Shown piece by piece: positions 11,606-22,565 of a DNA stretch of 64,000 bases. The notes below the pieces were generated by a model. The model was not told the origin of the DNA and did not search any database. It was given only the letters and a program-made list of their open reading frames with translations. Where the stretch lies: positions 12,772,001-12,836,000 of the forward strand of contig NC_065898.1 in assembly GCF_905147045.1 (NCBI RefSeq), read 5' to 3'. The stretch comes from Nymphalis io (Eukaryota > Arthropoda > Insecta > Lepidoptera > Nymphalidae). The position numbers and the translations under genes are program-made. Every line of letters begins with the position of its first letter. Positions within the stretch are counted from its first letter, which is position 1.

Positions 11606-12565
11606 CTTTGCTTAAGATTTACATATTGTGTTTGCTGGGCTGTCTCTGGCAATTTATTTTTAATTACTTTTATTAAAACTATATGTACTGTAACTTTTAA
11701 GCACTGCTCGTTGCTTTTCTTATATACATATCTTTCGTATGTTGTTATATTAAAAATGTTTAATAAAACTCGAATACCAAAATAACAACAATTATATAAT
11801 TGGTATTTGTTTGTTTATTTATGTAGCTAAAGTTAAAAAAAAAGTATATTTATTTTTGACTGCGGATCCCTCACCTTCCCACACCAATCACGACCACACC
11901 TTATTACCAGCACCAATGCGCCGTGAAACTGAAAATAAATCCCTTGAAAACACCCCACGGGTCGGCTCAAGTATAATAGTTCGTAATAGGGTCACTGGAT
12001 TGCTGTAGGGACGGAACGCTTCGGCGATCAAAGGTTCATCTTATCCTTTAAAATCCTCAATCTATACTTGATTGGTGGCTGTTACGACTTTTTTCATCAA
12101 ACGAAGTTGTCTTAATTTTTTCTTAGACTGCGATTTTATCGGAGTTGAGTTTAAACGTAGAAGCTCTGAATCCAATTGTTAATTTGTTTGAAAGTATTTG
12201 AAATTTATTACTGAGCGTAAAAAAATTTAAAATTTTAAACTTTTTTTGTAATTGTATTTTTAGTTATTTGTTTCAAAGAGATATTATAATATTTGTAGTG
12301 TCATAATATTGCCAAAGTGAACTGTGGGAAAAGTTGTCAACTCGTCTATTTTTGGTTACGATAACTGATTGATGTTTATTCAAATAAAAATTTACACATT
12401 AAGGCTACTATGTATTTAATGATATTTATATTGCTTATAAAAATGTTTAAGTTCTATAAATAAAACCATGCTAATATTATAATATATATAATATCAAAGT
12501 TTCAATTTGTCCTGAAGATTTATAAATCTCTTATATTATCTTCATTCATTTTTTTTTATTTGCAG
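11606..12565. other. Non-coding stretch upstream of candidate promoter
   Basis: AT-rich, ending in a T-rich tract and TTTGCAG at 12565. That string could act as a 3' splice site if 12566-13011 were an internal exon. Confidence 0.4.
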
Positions 12566-12765
12566 ATTTGTCTATGAAAAAGAAAAGCTCATCACACTAT
12601 GGCAATGACCGTAGCATTGCAATTGACCGCATCGCGCCGTGCCACGTGGGAGACGTAACTACAACTTCCTATACCCCTCCTTCTTCCACCTATACATTTT
12701 CACGTTCACCCACACCAACCTTCTCTGTCTAACGTGGAAAACTAAGGGCTGCTTCCGATCCTTCC

Positions 12766-12800
12766 TCAGTTTTCGTCGCGATCTCGTGGCGGGTAGATGT
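12766..12800 (+). promoter_or_regulatory. Candidate Inr + DPE core promoter
   Basis: TCAGTT at 12766-12771 matches the insect initiator TCAKTY, placing +1 at A12768. AGATGT at 12795-12800 matches the DPE (RGWYVT) at exactly +28 to +33. No TATA box is seen at -30, as expected for DPE promoters. The surrounding 12590-12830 segment is clearly richer in G+C and CpG than its flanks. The match is strong in spacing, but the motifs are short, so chance cannot be excluded without expression data. Confidence 0.4.
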
Positions 12801-13011
12801 GAGATCTGTGACAGCTCTCTCGTCGTATTTAAACGGTACATATACGTATTCAAGTTTGCAAAACTTCGCTACCGTGTATTCATGCATAGTAAAAAAAGGG
12901 TGATTTTATTTTGTTTTTAAATATTGTGAACGCGAATTTTGTTGATACTTGTGTTTGATAGTTAATAGTTGGTGCTAGTGACGTATTTATTGAGTTTTTT
13001 AGCGTTGTTTG
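12768..13011 (+). other. Candidate non-coding first exon (5' UTR)
   Basis: From the predicted start site to a strong 5' splice site (TTTG/GTGAGTAA, donor GT at 13012-13013). ATGs inside it open only very short ORFs; the one at 12797 stops at once, as in a leader. The next good plus-strand acceptor followed by a coding exon that I found is at 36030, so this may be the first exon of that gene with a 23-kb first intron. Alternatively, an acceptor-like TTTGCAG at 12565 would make 12566-13011 an internal leader exon. This linkage is inference only. Confidence 0.3.
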
Positions 13012-13934
13012 GTGAGTAAATATATATTTCAATACCAAAAATGCCCACAAAATTTTATTTAGTATAAACTGTTTTATTTAAATTATTTCATTACAGTATT
13101 TAAATATTCATTGAACGACATAACTGTGTACAGTCGTTTGATTGAATTTTATGTTTGTTGTTTCAAGTGAATTTGGATAAACTTTGTTTTATGTTCATTG
13201 ATTATATTTAAATTAACTAAGAATGTTAGACGCTAAAACATTCATTGTTTTAATACTCCTGTTATGAAATAATAATTACTTATTTATCAATATGTAGTTT
13301 GCTAAGAACACTTAATTATTTTTGGCTTTAGTAAGGTATACGATATTATGTTTTGAATTTGGAATTGTGGTTTTGTAGACGCATTTTCCGTTCTTGTTGA
13401 CTTTGGACTTTGTTATTTTGTTTGAGTAATTTGATCTCGTTTAAATAAACGAACAATATAAAGCATAGACAATAAGTTAAAACATATTGTGGTGTTTTTA
13501 TAAATATATTTTTAAGGATATATTAAAAATGTGAGTGAACTTCCTTTTAGCCCACACCTCCGATCGATGTGATTTTTACTGGTATACATATGGATTTCAA
13601 TACGCTGATACCATATATGATATTCAAAATACCCGCAATTTTATTTTCAAAGTCAAATTGAAGAAATTGGTTTCAATGGTTTTCTCGTGTATTGCAATAA
13701 ATATTGCTGTTAGAGAAAAAAGGTTTCCCACAGAAGTTGTAGTTTTTCGTGTAGAAGTCGGAAGTTTATCCAAAAATGTTTAAAAACATAATATAACAAC
13801 TAGTAATTCAAGATAATTAAATGTTATTGGCTGTTAGATTACAACGTATGATTCATGATAAACAAAGTTAACAAAAAAATAATAGAAATAAATGAAATAC
13901 ATCATTTTTATGACGTGTTATTTTCAAAAAGAAA
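13012..13934. other. AT-rich stretch, probable intron start
   Basis: Nothing coding recognised. The 82-codon ORF at 13535-13783 has no motif and no splice context. Confidence 0.4.
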
Positions 13935-14103
13935 ATATCCTGAGGAAACCTGCATGTGTCTAATTTCATTGAATTTCTGCCACATGTGTATTCTACCAAT
14001 CCGCATTGGAGCAGCGTACAGAATAAGCTCCAGAACCTTCTCTTCAAACCCTTTTGTGAGGAGGCCTTAGCCCAGCAGTGGGACATTAACAGGCTGTTAC
14101 TGT
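13935..14103 (+). repeat. SINE A, 5'-truncated
   Basis: Starts at the central domain (CCTGAGGAAACCTGCATGTG) and runs to GAGGAGGCCTTAGCCCAGCA and GGCTGTTACTG. The tRNA head is missing. Confidence 0.85.
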
Positions 14104-15127
14104 ATGTATATATTTTCTACGGATGTTCCGATATTCATAGATAATAATGATGCGCAAAATTATAGTAGTACTATAGTATCATATCATTCATCAGTGATAC
14201 TATGAAGTGAATTTATAATACCAATAAACTGTTTCTGCCCCTTTGTAGGTATTTGTGAGATTAAATTTGTTATATTTTCCTAGTGATAATGTTTATGGTT
14301 ATATATTTTAGTTGTATTTATTTCTTAAGTTAACTTTAGTTGTATTATATCACAATATATATCACAATGATATTAGTTGAAATGCTCAAGTAATGAAGCT
14401 ATGTAAATATATTAAAAATAATGTAAAATCATCTTAAGTCTATTAAAAAAATCGATGTTTATAATTATAATAAAAAGTCAGTTCGCACAAAACATACGCA
14501 ATTAAACCTGATTTCGTTTTCTTGAAAGAATAATTTATGTTTATATAAAATTAAGGATCAATGGTAACAATATTTATCAGAGATTTTTTATAGTATTGGT
14601 TATAAGAATAAATATTTATTTAACACATTTGAACAGATCACATGATCTCGAACACTGTATCATGAATTATACCAAAGTTTCTCATGTCAAAGTTATCAAG
14701 TTAGCAATTAGGTGCTTAGCCGGAATCGATCCGCGACAGCAAATGCCTTTGCAATCTGATATCGAAGCCGTATACCGCCGTCTGTGTGTTACGTAAATCA
14801 TATGAAATGTAATGTTTGTAGTGTAATTGATCTATTTCTGCGGATAAGACATGATTTTATGTAAATAGGGCTTACGTTTTATGTATAAATAAGGATTTCT
14901 TGGATCTCGGATCATTTCACTTCTCGATAAAATATATAACCAAAGACCTTAGACCTTATGATATAATTTTAGTAAATTTTTATGCGCGAAATTCTTTACG
15001 AGTTTAATAAGTATTTATTTTCAAAACATACAAAATACAAAATAATATACTTAGTAAATAGTACATAAGCTATAAATCGACTATTTACTACATCCGTGAC
15101 TTAACTGGTATGTTCACACAAAGATAA
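14104..15127. other. AT-rich non-coding stretch
   Basis: No gene or classified repeat seen. Confidence 0.5.
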
Positions 15128-15419
15128 AAAACAGTAAAGGTACAGCCCGTGAAGTGCTGGGCTAAGGCCTTTGAGGAGAAGTTTTGGAGTTTATTCCACT
15201 GCGCTGTTCCAATGTGTATTGGTGTATAATCATGTAACAGAATTTCAGTGAAATTAGACACATGCATGTTTCCTGTTTCCTTACCGCCGAACGCTAGAGG
15301 ACTAATAAACAAAATGAAAATGCAGGCACCTAAAAATTCTACGGTGCTTGCTTGAGTTTGATACCGCGATAACCGGTTAAGATTCACGCGTTCTAAACAC
15401 TGGGCCACCTCGGCATACA
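15128..15419 (-). repeat. SINE A, near full length
   Basis: Minus-strand copy running from AAGTGCTGGGCTAAGGCC through ACACATGCATGTTTCCTG. The head is AAGATTCACGCGTTCTAAAC then ACTGGGCCACCTCGGC. Confidence 0.85.
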
Positions 15420-16167
15420 CAGATTATATATGTAAATTTCTCTAATACAAAAATCATTTCGTTGAACTTTCACATTTATAATTAGGATATTAATTTATTT
15501 ATTGAATCATACTTTTTTGCAAAATGTACTCTGTCGTTTACAATTGTATAAAAAACCCACTAGCTGCAGTTAGGTTTCAGAGATTTCCAATTTGGTCCGT
15601 TAATACTTTTTTTATTTGGACACAAGTCACTTTAATTTCGTTCGACTCGGTCTTTTTACTCCAAAGCTTTTAGAGATTTGGATTAAATTAATTACTATTA
15701 AAATGTCGTAATTTCATCCCTTGAAATATCGATCGGTATTCGAAATTCAAATTATGAATAAACATTTTAAGACACTTTCATGTATCTTTGTGTGCATGTA
15801 TGTTGTTGTATTCGTAATTTTTTTATGTCTCGCGAATCATTGAAATCTATTACAATGTAATAATTACCAACATTTATTTTCATAGAGAACATGCGATTCA
15901 GTTCAATGATTTTTTTTTTTTTTTATTAAAACCGATTGACCTATGGTTCAATATATAGTGTTCAAAAGGCTACTACATGGTTTAGTGTCATCGGGTCTAT
16001 CGTGAAATGTCGACGGTGGCTTTACGACGGCGATAATTTCTCGATAAACAACGTAGGTAACCGGTTTATATACCACTAATAATTTTATTTTCTTTTCATA
16101 TTATTATCTATAAAACAAGTGTTCTTAAAATATTAATATATGATATGATCTTATGAATTATAATTTT
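15420..16167. other. AT-rich non-coding stretch
   Basis: Contains a T-run at about 15910-15923. Nothing else recognised. Confidence 0.5.
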
Positions 16168-16345
16168 ACTAGTTGGTAGAGCTTCGTGTAAGCCCATCTG
16201 GGTAGGTACGACCCACTTATCAGATATTCTACCGCCAAACAACAATATTTATTATTGTTGTGTTTTACAGCGGCAATGTCTATGGGATTGGTGACCATTT
16301 ACCATCAGGTGGCCCATTTGCTCGTCCGCCAACCTATAATATAAG
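16168..16345 (+). repeat. Element B with internal deletion
   Basis: 5' part (GTAGAGCTTCGTGTAAGCCC) and 3' part (GACCATTTACCATCAGGTGG, GCTCGTCCGCC) are present. The middle part that normally carries TTTGAAGGGTGAGTGAGCC is missing. Confidence 0.85.
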
Positions 16346-16689
16346 AAAACACAATATTTATTATATTTTGTTTGTATTGTAATATAACTTTGGTTTACCT
16401 AAAATCACAAAATACAACAAACATAACATACAGACACACCCATTATAGTTGTATTATTCGTATAGAATCGATTCCCTTGCTATAAGGGGTAAGTAACACG
16501 CATGTTGCATCTTAGAATCGATTATCAGCACGCATTCAATTCACAGAATATTGATTTTATATAAAACTTTGTTTTAGTCGAACGTTTCGAATTAAGCTTA
16601 CCCTATTTTATGCTACCGGTAGTAATTCTACATTCTTTATCATCTGAAAAATATAAACAAAACAATAAACTAATTAGAATTATTCTCTC

Positions 16690-17056
16690 TAATTCCTGCT
16701 TCCCCCTTTCTTCTTTAGTCTACGCGAGCTGGTTCTCGATGTCACCGCCTAACTGTGACATCAATTCCATCGCGAACAAAGAAATTTGGCAACTTTTTTC
16801 TTTGTCGCACTTCCAAAAAATGGAATTCCTTACCAGCTCACGTGTTCCCCTCCTTTTACAAACCGGGCTTCCTTCAAACGAGGCGTGAAGAGGCATCTTG
16901 CGGGCCGGCAAGGCGAAGGCGGCTAGTGCAGAACGTTTTTTCCGTCTGTACTGGCCGTCATCGCGTTTAGACTCTACTACCACTTACCATCAGGTGGAGT
17001 AGAGTCATTTGCCCTCCCGGCGAATATAAAAAATAATAATAATAAAATAAAAATAA
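16690..17056 (+). pseudogene. LINE 3' end: ORF2 C-terminus plus 3' UTR
   Basis: Translation gives RTSKKWNSLPAHVFPSFYK, then after a frameshift near 16857 ASFKRGVKRHLAGRQGEGG with a stop at 16924-16926. The pattern R-T-x-x-W-N-x-L-P...V-F-P...F-K-R-x-V-x-R-x-L is the usual C-terminus of a class of insect non-LTR retrotransposon ORF2 proteins (Jockey/R1-like groups). The 3' UTR carries TACCACTTACCATCAGGTGG, shared with element B, and ends in an AATAAT-type simple tail. The rest of the element is absent (5' truncation). Confidence 0.8.
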
Positions 17057-17248
17057 ACGGATGACAAATGTTCTGTATATATTTCTTTATAACTTTATTA
17101 ATTTCTACAAAGAAAAATAGATACAAATTTGACAATTGAGGATTTGACAATTGAACTTAGGATTAAAGGCCTCGAAGGAATTAATAAGAGATAATAACCA
17201 AACGGGACTCACGGGTTAAATAAAATGTTTACATTGAACAATAACAGT

Positions 17249-17583
17249 ACCAGCCTGTTAATGTCCTACTGTTGGGCTAAGGCCTCCACTCCCTTTTGAG
17301 GAGAAGGTTTGGAGTTTATTCCAACACGCTTCACCAATGCGGGTTGGTAGAATACACATGTGGCATAATTTTAATGAAATTAGACACATGCAGGTTTCGT
17401 CACGATGTTTTTCTTCACCGTCAAGCACAAGATGAATTATAAACACAAATTTAGAACATGAAAATTCAGTGGTGCTTGCCCGGGTTTGATCCCACGATCA
17501 TCGGTTAAGATTCACGCGTTCTAACCACTAGGCCATCTCAGTGTTACTAGGCCATCTTGGTGTTACTAGGCCATCTCGGTGTT
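17249..17583 (-). repeat. SINE A with triplicated A-box end
   Basis: Near full-length minus copy: TGGGCTAAGGCC, then ACACATGCAGGTTTC, then GGTTAAGATTCACGCGTTC. Its tRNA-head end is a tandem array of three 19-bp units (17527-17545, 17546-17564, 17565-17583), each close to ACTAGGCCATCTCGGTGTT. Confidence 0.9.
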
Positions 17584-18314
17584 GAACGACTCACCAAATT
17601 AACAGATATTAGTGATAGCGGGTTCGACTCTGATCATGTCATGACTTTTTGACATTACTTGAAACAAGACGTTGCTTGTACTTTTTTTTAATTAACTTGC
17701 CCTTGCCAAACCTGCCTTACCTTAGACTAGAACTGTCAAAATGAATACTAAAACGTTTCCAGTTAATTTAAGTAATCGTAATAATTAGTCAACGAACTGT
17801 AGAGCTATTGTTTGTTTCACAATTGTGTATAAATGTTATTATATACTTATAAAAAAAACACGCTTCCTGACGCGCTGCGTGTAATAAGATGTAACAAAGG
17901 AACTCCTTGTAGATTTGGGTGAGCACTGAGAAGGATTTTTCAAAATTCTTCTCCTCATGAAGTTAAAAGGGGGATGACAGTCTGTATGTCAATTCGATAT
18001 ATATGTAAAAATAAAAATGTATGTTGGTATATCGATTTGAGATAAATAGACATAGATTACTTAAATTTAACACATACGCATGTACTTTTTCAAAGAAAAG
18101 GTTTTATGGTCCTCTTCTTTGTAACTCGCCGTTAGATGGCGCTGCTATTAACTTCTATACCGTTTAACCATTCGCTTTGACAATCGCCTGTATACAAAGC
18201 GTACGTACAACCTTTGTTTGTTATATTTAATATACAAACAATACGCTTATAGCATTGTTTACCTGAGCCCAAATCAATCACAAGCTGGATTCAACGTTGG
18301 AATCATGCTGGAAC
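17584..18314. other. Non-coding stretch
   Basis: Contains GGGTTCGACTCTG at about 17620, a weak B-box-like string, and TAGATGGCGCT at 18133-18143, a CTCF-like motif. No gene seen. Confidence 0.4.
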
Positions 18315-18366
18315 TTTACAGGCCCGTCTGGGAGGGTACCACCCACCAATCATTTATTCTAACGTC
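18315..18366 (+). repeat. Element B fragment (5' part)
   Basis: CCCGTCTGGGAGGGTACCACC and the following CAATCATTTATTCTA match the first part of B only. Confidence 0.6.
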
Positions 18367-18609
18367 AAAGACGCTATGTGAACCAGTTATGTGTTATGAG
18401 AGGTATTGTATTTCTTGCAGTAAAAATAAAGAAAATAGATCGACTTTAAAAATAACATAGAATGCGCTAAAAGGTGAAATATAATTCAAAGCGCATTTTA
18501 CGTATAAAACTTTTTAAAGACATTGCCAGAGTCGTTTTTGAACAATAATCGTTGAACAAAAATAAACCAAACTAGCTTCCGCAAAACAATATTTATAGTA
18601 AGGTATTAA

Positions 18610-18812
18610 GATTTTTATTTTTATAAAATTATTAATATAATTTCATGCCTGATGGAAAGTGACTACCGCCCCACGACACCTGTAACACAGGAGGGCTTGC
18701 AAGTGCGTTGCCAGCCTTTAAGGAATGGGTAGGCACTGATATTGAAGGTTTCTATGTCATATCGGTCAGGAAAAGTCGCTGCTGAAAGCTGGTTCCACAG
18801 ATTTGTTTTTTA
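18610..18812 (-). pseudogene. LINE 3' end with open ORF2 C-terminus
   Basis: On the minus strand about 45 codons are open, including LWNQLSAATFPDRYD and AYPFLKGWQRTCKPSCV, ending in TAG (plus-strand 18663-18665). The L-W-N-x-L...T-F-P-x-R-Y-D pattern marks the end of a Jockey/R1-like ORF2, related to but distinct from the 16690-17056 fragment. The 3' UTR includes GTCACTTTCCATCAGG, again similar to the element B 3' end, followed by an AT-rich tail. It is 5' truncated. Confidence 0.75.
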
Positions 18813-19329
18813 TTGTATTATAAAATATACTGGGCTTAAATAATTATAATTATTAGTTCAATAAACAATTTTGTCATTTTAAAATATCACAGAAAGCATA
18901 TTTGGATTATTAAATAATATATTATTTATTAAATAATAACATTCGATTCGTTTCGTATCCTTAAATAATAAATACGCCAACTTTGGATCCAATATTAGTC
19001 AACGTACGACATAGAAGGGTGATATTATTTCTGGTTACGAGTTACGCTTTCGCCTAGTGATATAAAAAAAAAAGTTATAATTTCATATTGCATAATAAAA
19101 TGGTAGATCCAAAGTATTCGGATCAGATACAGAGGAATATATTATTCGTGAATTGAATTTTCTTTCTTTCATATCTTTCTCAATTCTCTTATATATATAA
19201 GAAAATATACTTTATGAGTAAAGCTATTTCGAATTCTATTGAAGACATAAAATCTACTAATAAATTAGGAGTCTTTTTTTTGCGTAACTGAAAAATACTA
19301 CTAAACCAATATACAAAAAACTGAAGATA
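18813..19329. other. AT-rich non-coding stretch
   Basis: Nothing recognised. Confidence 0.5.
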
Positions 19330-19560
19330 AGGAGTTACGGAGGGTAAATAACATTCACGGCAGCATACACAAGCGATCCCGTAGCCGAGGCCGAGGAGCG
19401 CTTTGGGATAAGACGGAAACGGTATCTCTGGTTTTTTAAGTGGGCATTCCGATGTTCGGGGCGAACTCGGCGCCTTGGAAACCAGCGAGCCCCACATATT
19501 CCCCCCCCCCCCGCTGTTCCAATGGGGAAAACGCGTAATGTTTTTTTCCAGCTTTAAAAA
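19330..19560. repeat. Unclassified interspersed repeat (family G) with C-run
   Basis: A GC-rich segment in AT-rich flanks, containing GAGCGCTTTGGGATAAGACG, GGGCATTCCGATGTTCGGGG and a C-run at about 19501-19512, then GGGGAAAACGCGTAATG and TTTTTTCCAGC. The last part recurs at 35300-35352. I recall this block from other moth and butterfly genomes as the end of a LINE, but cannot assign it. A minus-strand ORF across it (19189-19497) is probably incidental. Confidence 0.5.
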
Positions 19561-19918
19561 TTTGGGTAAATAGCATTACTATATAAGTAAGTTGAGCCTT
19601 GTAGTTTCACCGTATGCCGTTTAAAAAATACTTTATCTATTAAAACTATAAATCATATATTATAAATAAACATTCAAAGAGTACTCAAAACTAAAAAGTA
19701 CATGCAGGTATAAAATACACAGAACAAACAAAGAGATAACTCTGTCGAACAAGCAGAGTAGCTACTCGTGCCGCTAATGTCCACACGATAATTTTCGCTC
19801 TAAATGTTCTTTTTGTAAGGTTAGTCGCTTCGTTAGAGCGACCGATTTATGCGGGTCTAATTAAACCCCCTTTGTACTGTGGTTTCATGTGACAGTTCTG
19901 AAATATAATTTCAAATAA
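19561..19918. other. Non-coding stretch
   Basis: Nothing recognised. Confidence 0.5.
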
Positions 19919-20067
19919 CTACCTCGTTGGTGTAGTGGCTAATTTATAAGGCACAGATCTCGAAGCCCTGGGTTTAAACTCTTGCTCGGAACAATGAAAG
20001 GTAACTAGTTTTTACTGTCAAGATATTCTCCTTAGTAGCATGGAGCTTTTATTAAAAAAAGTTGAAC
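19919..20067 (+). repeat. SINE C tRNA-like head
   Basis: ACCTCGTTGGTGTAGTGGCT (A-box region) and CCCTGGGTTTAAACTC (B-box region) match the head of SINE C. It continues into the TATTCTCCTTAGTAGCATGG block and then stops. Confidence 0.7.
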
Positions 20068-20082
20068 GTGAATATTGGTTAT

Positions 20083-20206
20083 CCGATGTTTAATGGTAAC
20101 CACCACCCATAGGCAGTGAAAGACATATTAACCAATCATTACATCGCCCATACTCCACCAACCTTGGGAATTAAGTGGTACGTCCGTTGTGCCTATAGTT
20201 AAATAC
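20083..20206 (-). repeat. Element B, partial diverged copy
   Basis: ATGGTAACCACCACCCATAG then CCACCAACCTTGGGAATTAAG are in reverse B order. Confidence 0.7.
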
Positions 20207-20217
20207 TAATTTGTTTT

Positions 20218-20336
20218 TATATACTCAATTTATGTTTATAATTCGTATTCGGCGGTAAAGAAAAACATCGTGACGTAACCTGCATCCCACGAGGAAGTAA
20301 TGTGGTTAAATAAACTTTATACTCTCTCCTTAATCC
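20218..20336 (+). repeat. SINE A fragment
   Basis: TTTATGTTTATAATTCGTAT, then CGGCGGTAAAGAAAAACATCG and TGACGTAACCTGCAT, match the centre of SINE A; the end is degraded. Confidence 0.6.
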
Positions 20337-20740
20337 ATATATATCCAGCATCTTAAAGAACCGTTTTTTTATATATTTCACATAAGTTTTTTTAGTGGGG
20401 AGAAAATGAACTTATAAAAAGAAAAGGATTAAAAAAAATGTTTTTGACCATATTTGGAAATAGATTAAACGTATATCAATTGAACATTATTCTCAGTACC
20501 TTAGCCCAAACTAATGGATTGTGAAGGATTAATTAGGGACGTTTCAATTAAGTGTCATGTAATAGGTTATTGTGGGGTGGGCAGTGGTTTGGAAGAAATC
20601 GTAATAACTCTGCTCGTCGGACCGGAACTATTGCTACATGTGACGTCATCTTTATCCCACACCGTATAAATTATACGTGATAAGATTTATAATAATACCC
20701 TGAAGCGAGTTACAATAAATGTCCAATACAAAATAGAAAC
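20337..20740. other. Non-coding stretch
   Basis: Nothing recognised. Confidence 0.5.
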
Positions 20741-21002
20741 TGGCCGGTTGGCGTCGTTGGTAGATACTTGCCTTTTACGCCGAAGGTTGTGGGTTCGATT
20801 TCCATCCAAGACATACATTTGTGTGCATGAATATGTCTGTTTGTCCTGAGTCTGGGTGTAATTATCTGTATTAGTATGTATTTACAAAAGAAAAAGTAGT
20901 ATATGTATCAGTGGTCTGGTTTCCATATTACAAGCTCTGCTTAGTTTGGGATCAGATGGTTGTGTGTGAATAATGTCCTAGGATATTAATATTATTATTA
21001 AA
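20741..21002 (+). repeat. SINE D, full length
   Basis: tRNA-like head GCCGGTTGGCGTCGTTGG (A box) and TTGTGGGTTCGATTTCC (B box). The body is CATGAATATGTCTGTTTGTC, TGAGTCTGGGTGTAATTATC and TTTGGGATCAGATGG. The 3' end is AATGTCCTAGGATATTAA with an ATT-type tail. Confidence 0.9.
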
Positions 21003-21599
21003 CTTGAATATCCTTCGCTAGATGATCAGAAATATAATACTTTAACTAAAAATCGTAGTACTGCCGACATATCTGGATGGTTACAATACATTACATTGCT
21101 GTGTGAATGGTGAGTGTGACAGTGAATTCCAGAAACGAAGGACTGAGATTCCACGACTCTCAGCAAATTCACGGCTTATAATAATTAAGTATAAATAAAA
21201 AAGAAAACTATACTATGTATAAAGTCACGCTTTAAAATAGTAGTAACAAGAAAAAAACAATTGTCATTTAATAATTAGCTGGTAATAAAAACGTAACGAT
21301 ACCACGAAACCAAATGTATTTCATATGAAAAAAAAGAAAAACAACGTATAACGATTTACACATTGTTTTGTCAGCTTGTGTTTATTATTTTAAATCTGAA
21401 CAGTTGGGTGACGCAACAAAAGCGAGTATATTAACAAAAAAAAAAAAAGATACGTCCAGTGGCCGAACGCACCTGCGATGTTTTAGTTAACTAAAACTAA
21501 CAAGGATCGCAAAACGTGGAACTAAAAAGAACGAGCGAACGATGGGATAGGGTTGTATGTGCGATACTACCAATATTGTAAATTTATGAATAAACTAAT
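21003..21599. other. Non-coding stretch
   Basis: Includes an A-run at about 21437-21448. No gene recognised. Confidence 0.5.
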
Positions 21600-21772
21600 C
21601 TACCACCTGGCTTTGTCTATGATTGAGAGAGAGGGGGACGTGTGTGGTGGGTACCCTATGTACTTTACTGTAATCCTGGCAATGTGCATGTGAAATTTTG
21701 TGATGATCGGTTAAGTAGTTAAGAGTTGAAAGTGTAACAAAGAAACAAATAAACTTATGTCACATAAATGTT
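21600..21772 (+). repeat. Interspersed repeat tail (family F)
   Basis: Contains TGTGAAATTTTGTGATGATC, GGTTAAGTAGTTAAGAG and GTGTAACAAAGAAACAAATA. This resembles the end of common insect elements, but the class is undetermined. Confidence 0.45.
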
Positions 21773-21817
21773 ATTAGTTAGGTTTAAAAATTATAATGTT
21801 ATTTTTAAGAGATATAA

Positions 21818-22112
21818 TCGAGATGTGTGGTTAGAACGCATGAATCTTAACCGATGATCGTGGGTTCAAACTCGGGCAAGCAGCACTGAATTTTCAAGTG
21901 CTTAATTTGTGTTTATAATTCATCCCGTGCTTGATGGTGAAGGAAAACATCGCGAGGAAACCTGCAAGTGTCTAGTTTCATTAAAATTCTGACATTTATG
22001 TATTCTACCAACACGTAGTGGAGCAGCGTGGTGAAATAAGCTCCAAACCTTCTCCTCAAAAGGGAGATGAGACCTTAGCCCAGCAGTGGGACATTACCAG
22101 GCTGTTACTATA
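21818..22112 (+). repeat. SINE A, near full length
   Basis: B box GATCGTGGGTTCAAACTC, central GCGAGGAAACCTGCAAGTG, and 3' end CCTTAGCCCAGCAGTGGG to CAGGCTGTTACT. Confidence 0.9.
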
Positions 22113-22437
22113 CTGTAAAAGCTACAGTTAAATTGCCTTTGGACGCAATGTACGTAGAGGCAGACGTTCGTGCGTATCGTCTTGAGGCGTTTTCTTTCAT
22201 TATTCATTAATCGATGGAGTTATTTACTTGGTAGCAATTATCACAGTTATAGTATTTCTTTAATTGTTTCGTTTTTTTTTATAATTACAATAATAAAACG
22301 TTCGGGTTCAAATGACAGCCCTACAAAACCTCAGTAAAAGTCGATACGTGGTCAGGAGTTTTATAGTTCTTTTTGCAATTCATACGTTAACTCGTTAAAT
22401 CATTCATTTCTTAATTGGTAATTTTATGCCTATTTAA
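22113..22437. other. Non-coding stretch
   Basis: Nothing recognised. Confidence 0.5.
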
Positions 22438-22565
22438 CTAACTGACTCATTGGCATAGTTGTTAGCTTATAATAGATTAATTATATCGCAAGCCTGGAGG
22501 TCGAGAGTTCAAACCGTGGGGCGGGCCAATCAAGGAGTTATCGCCTTTTTTCCGGTATCTTATAC
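22438..22565 (+). repeat. tRNA-headed SINE C-like fragment
   Basis: CTCATTGGCATAGTTGTTAGC (A-box-like), AGGTCGAGAGTTCAAACCGT (B-box-like) and GCGGGCCAATCAAGGAGTTA resemble the SINE C head. It is interrupted by the element B insertion that follows. Confidence 0.6.

Noticed and set aside
12639..12920. 93-codon plus ORF and 64-codon minus ORF over the GC-richer patch
   Set aside because: No recognisable motif on either strand; the patch is better explained as promoter and leader.
19189..19497. 102-codon minus ORF
   Set aside because: Crosses a family G repeat; its composition follows the repeat and no known domain is seen.
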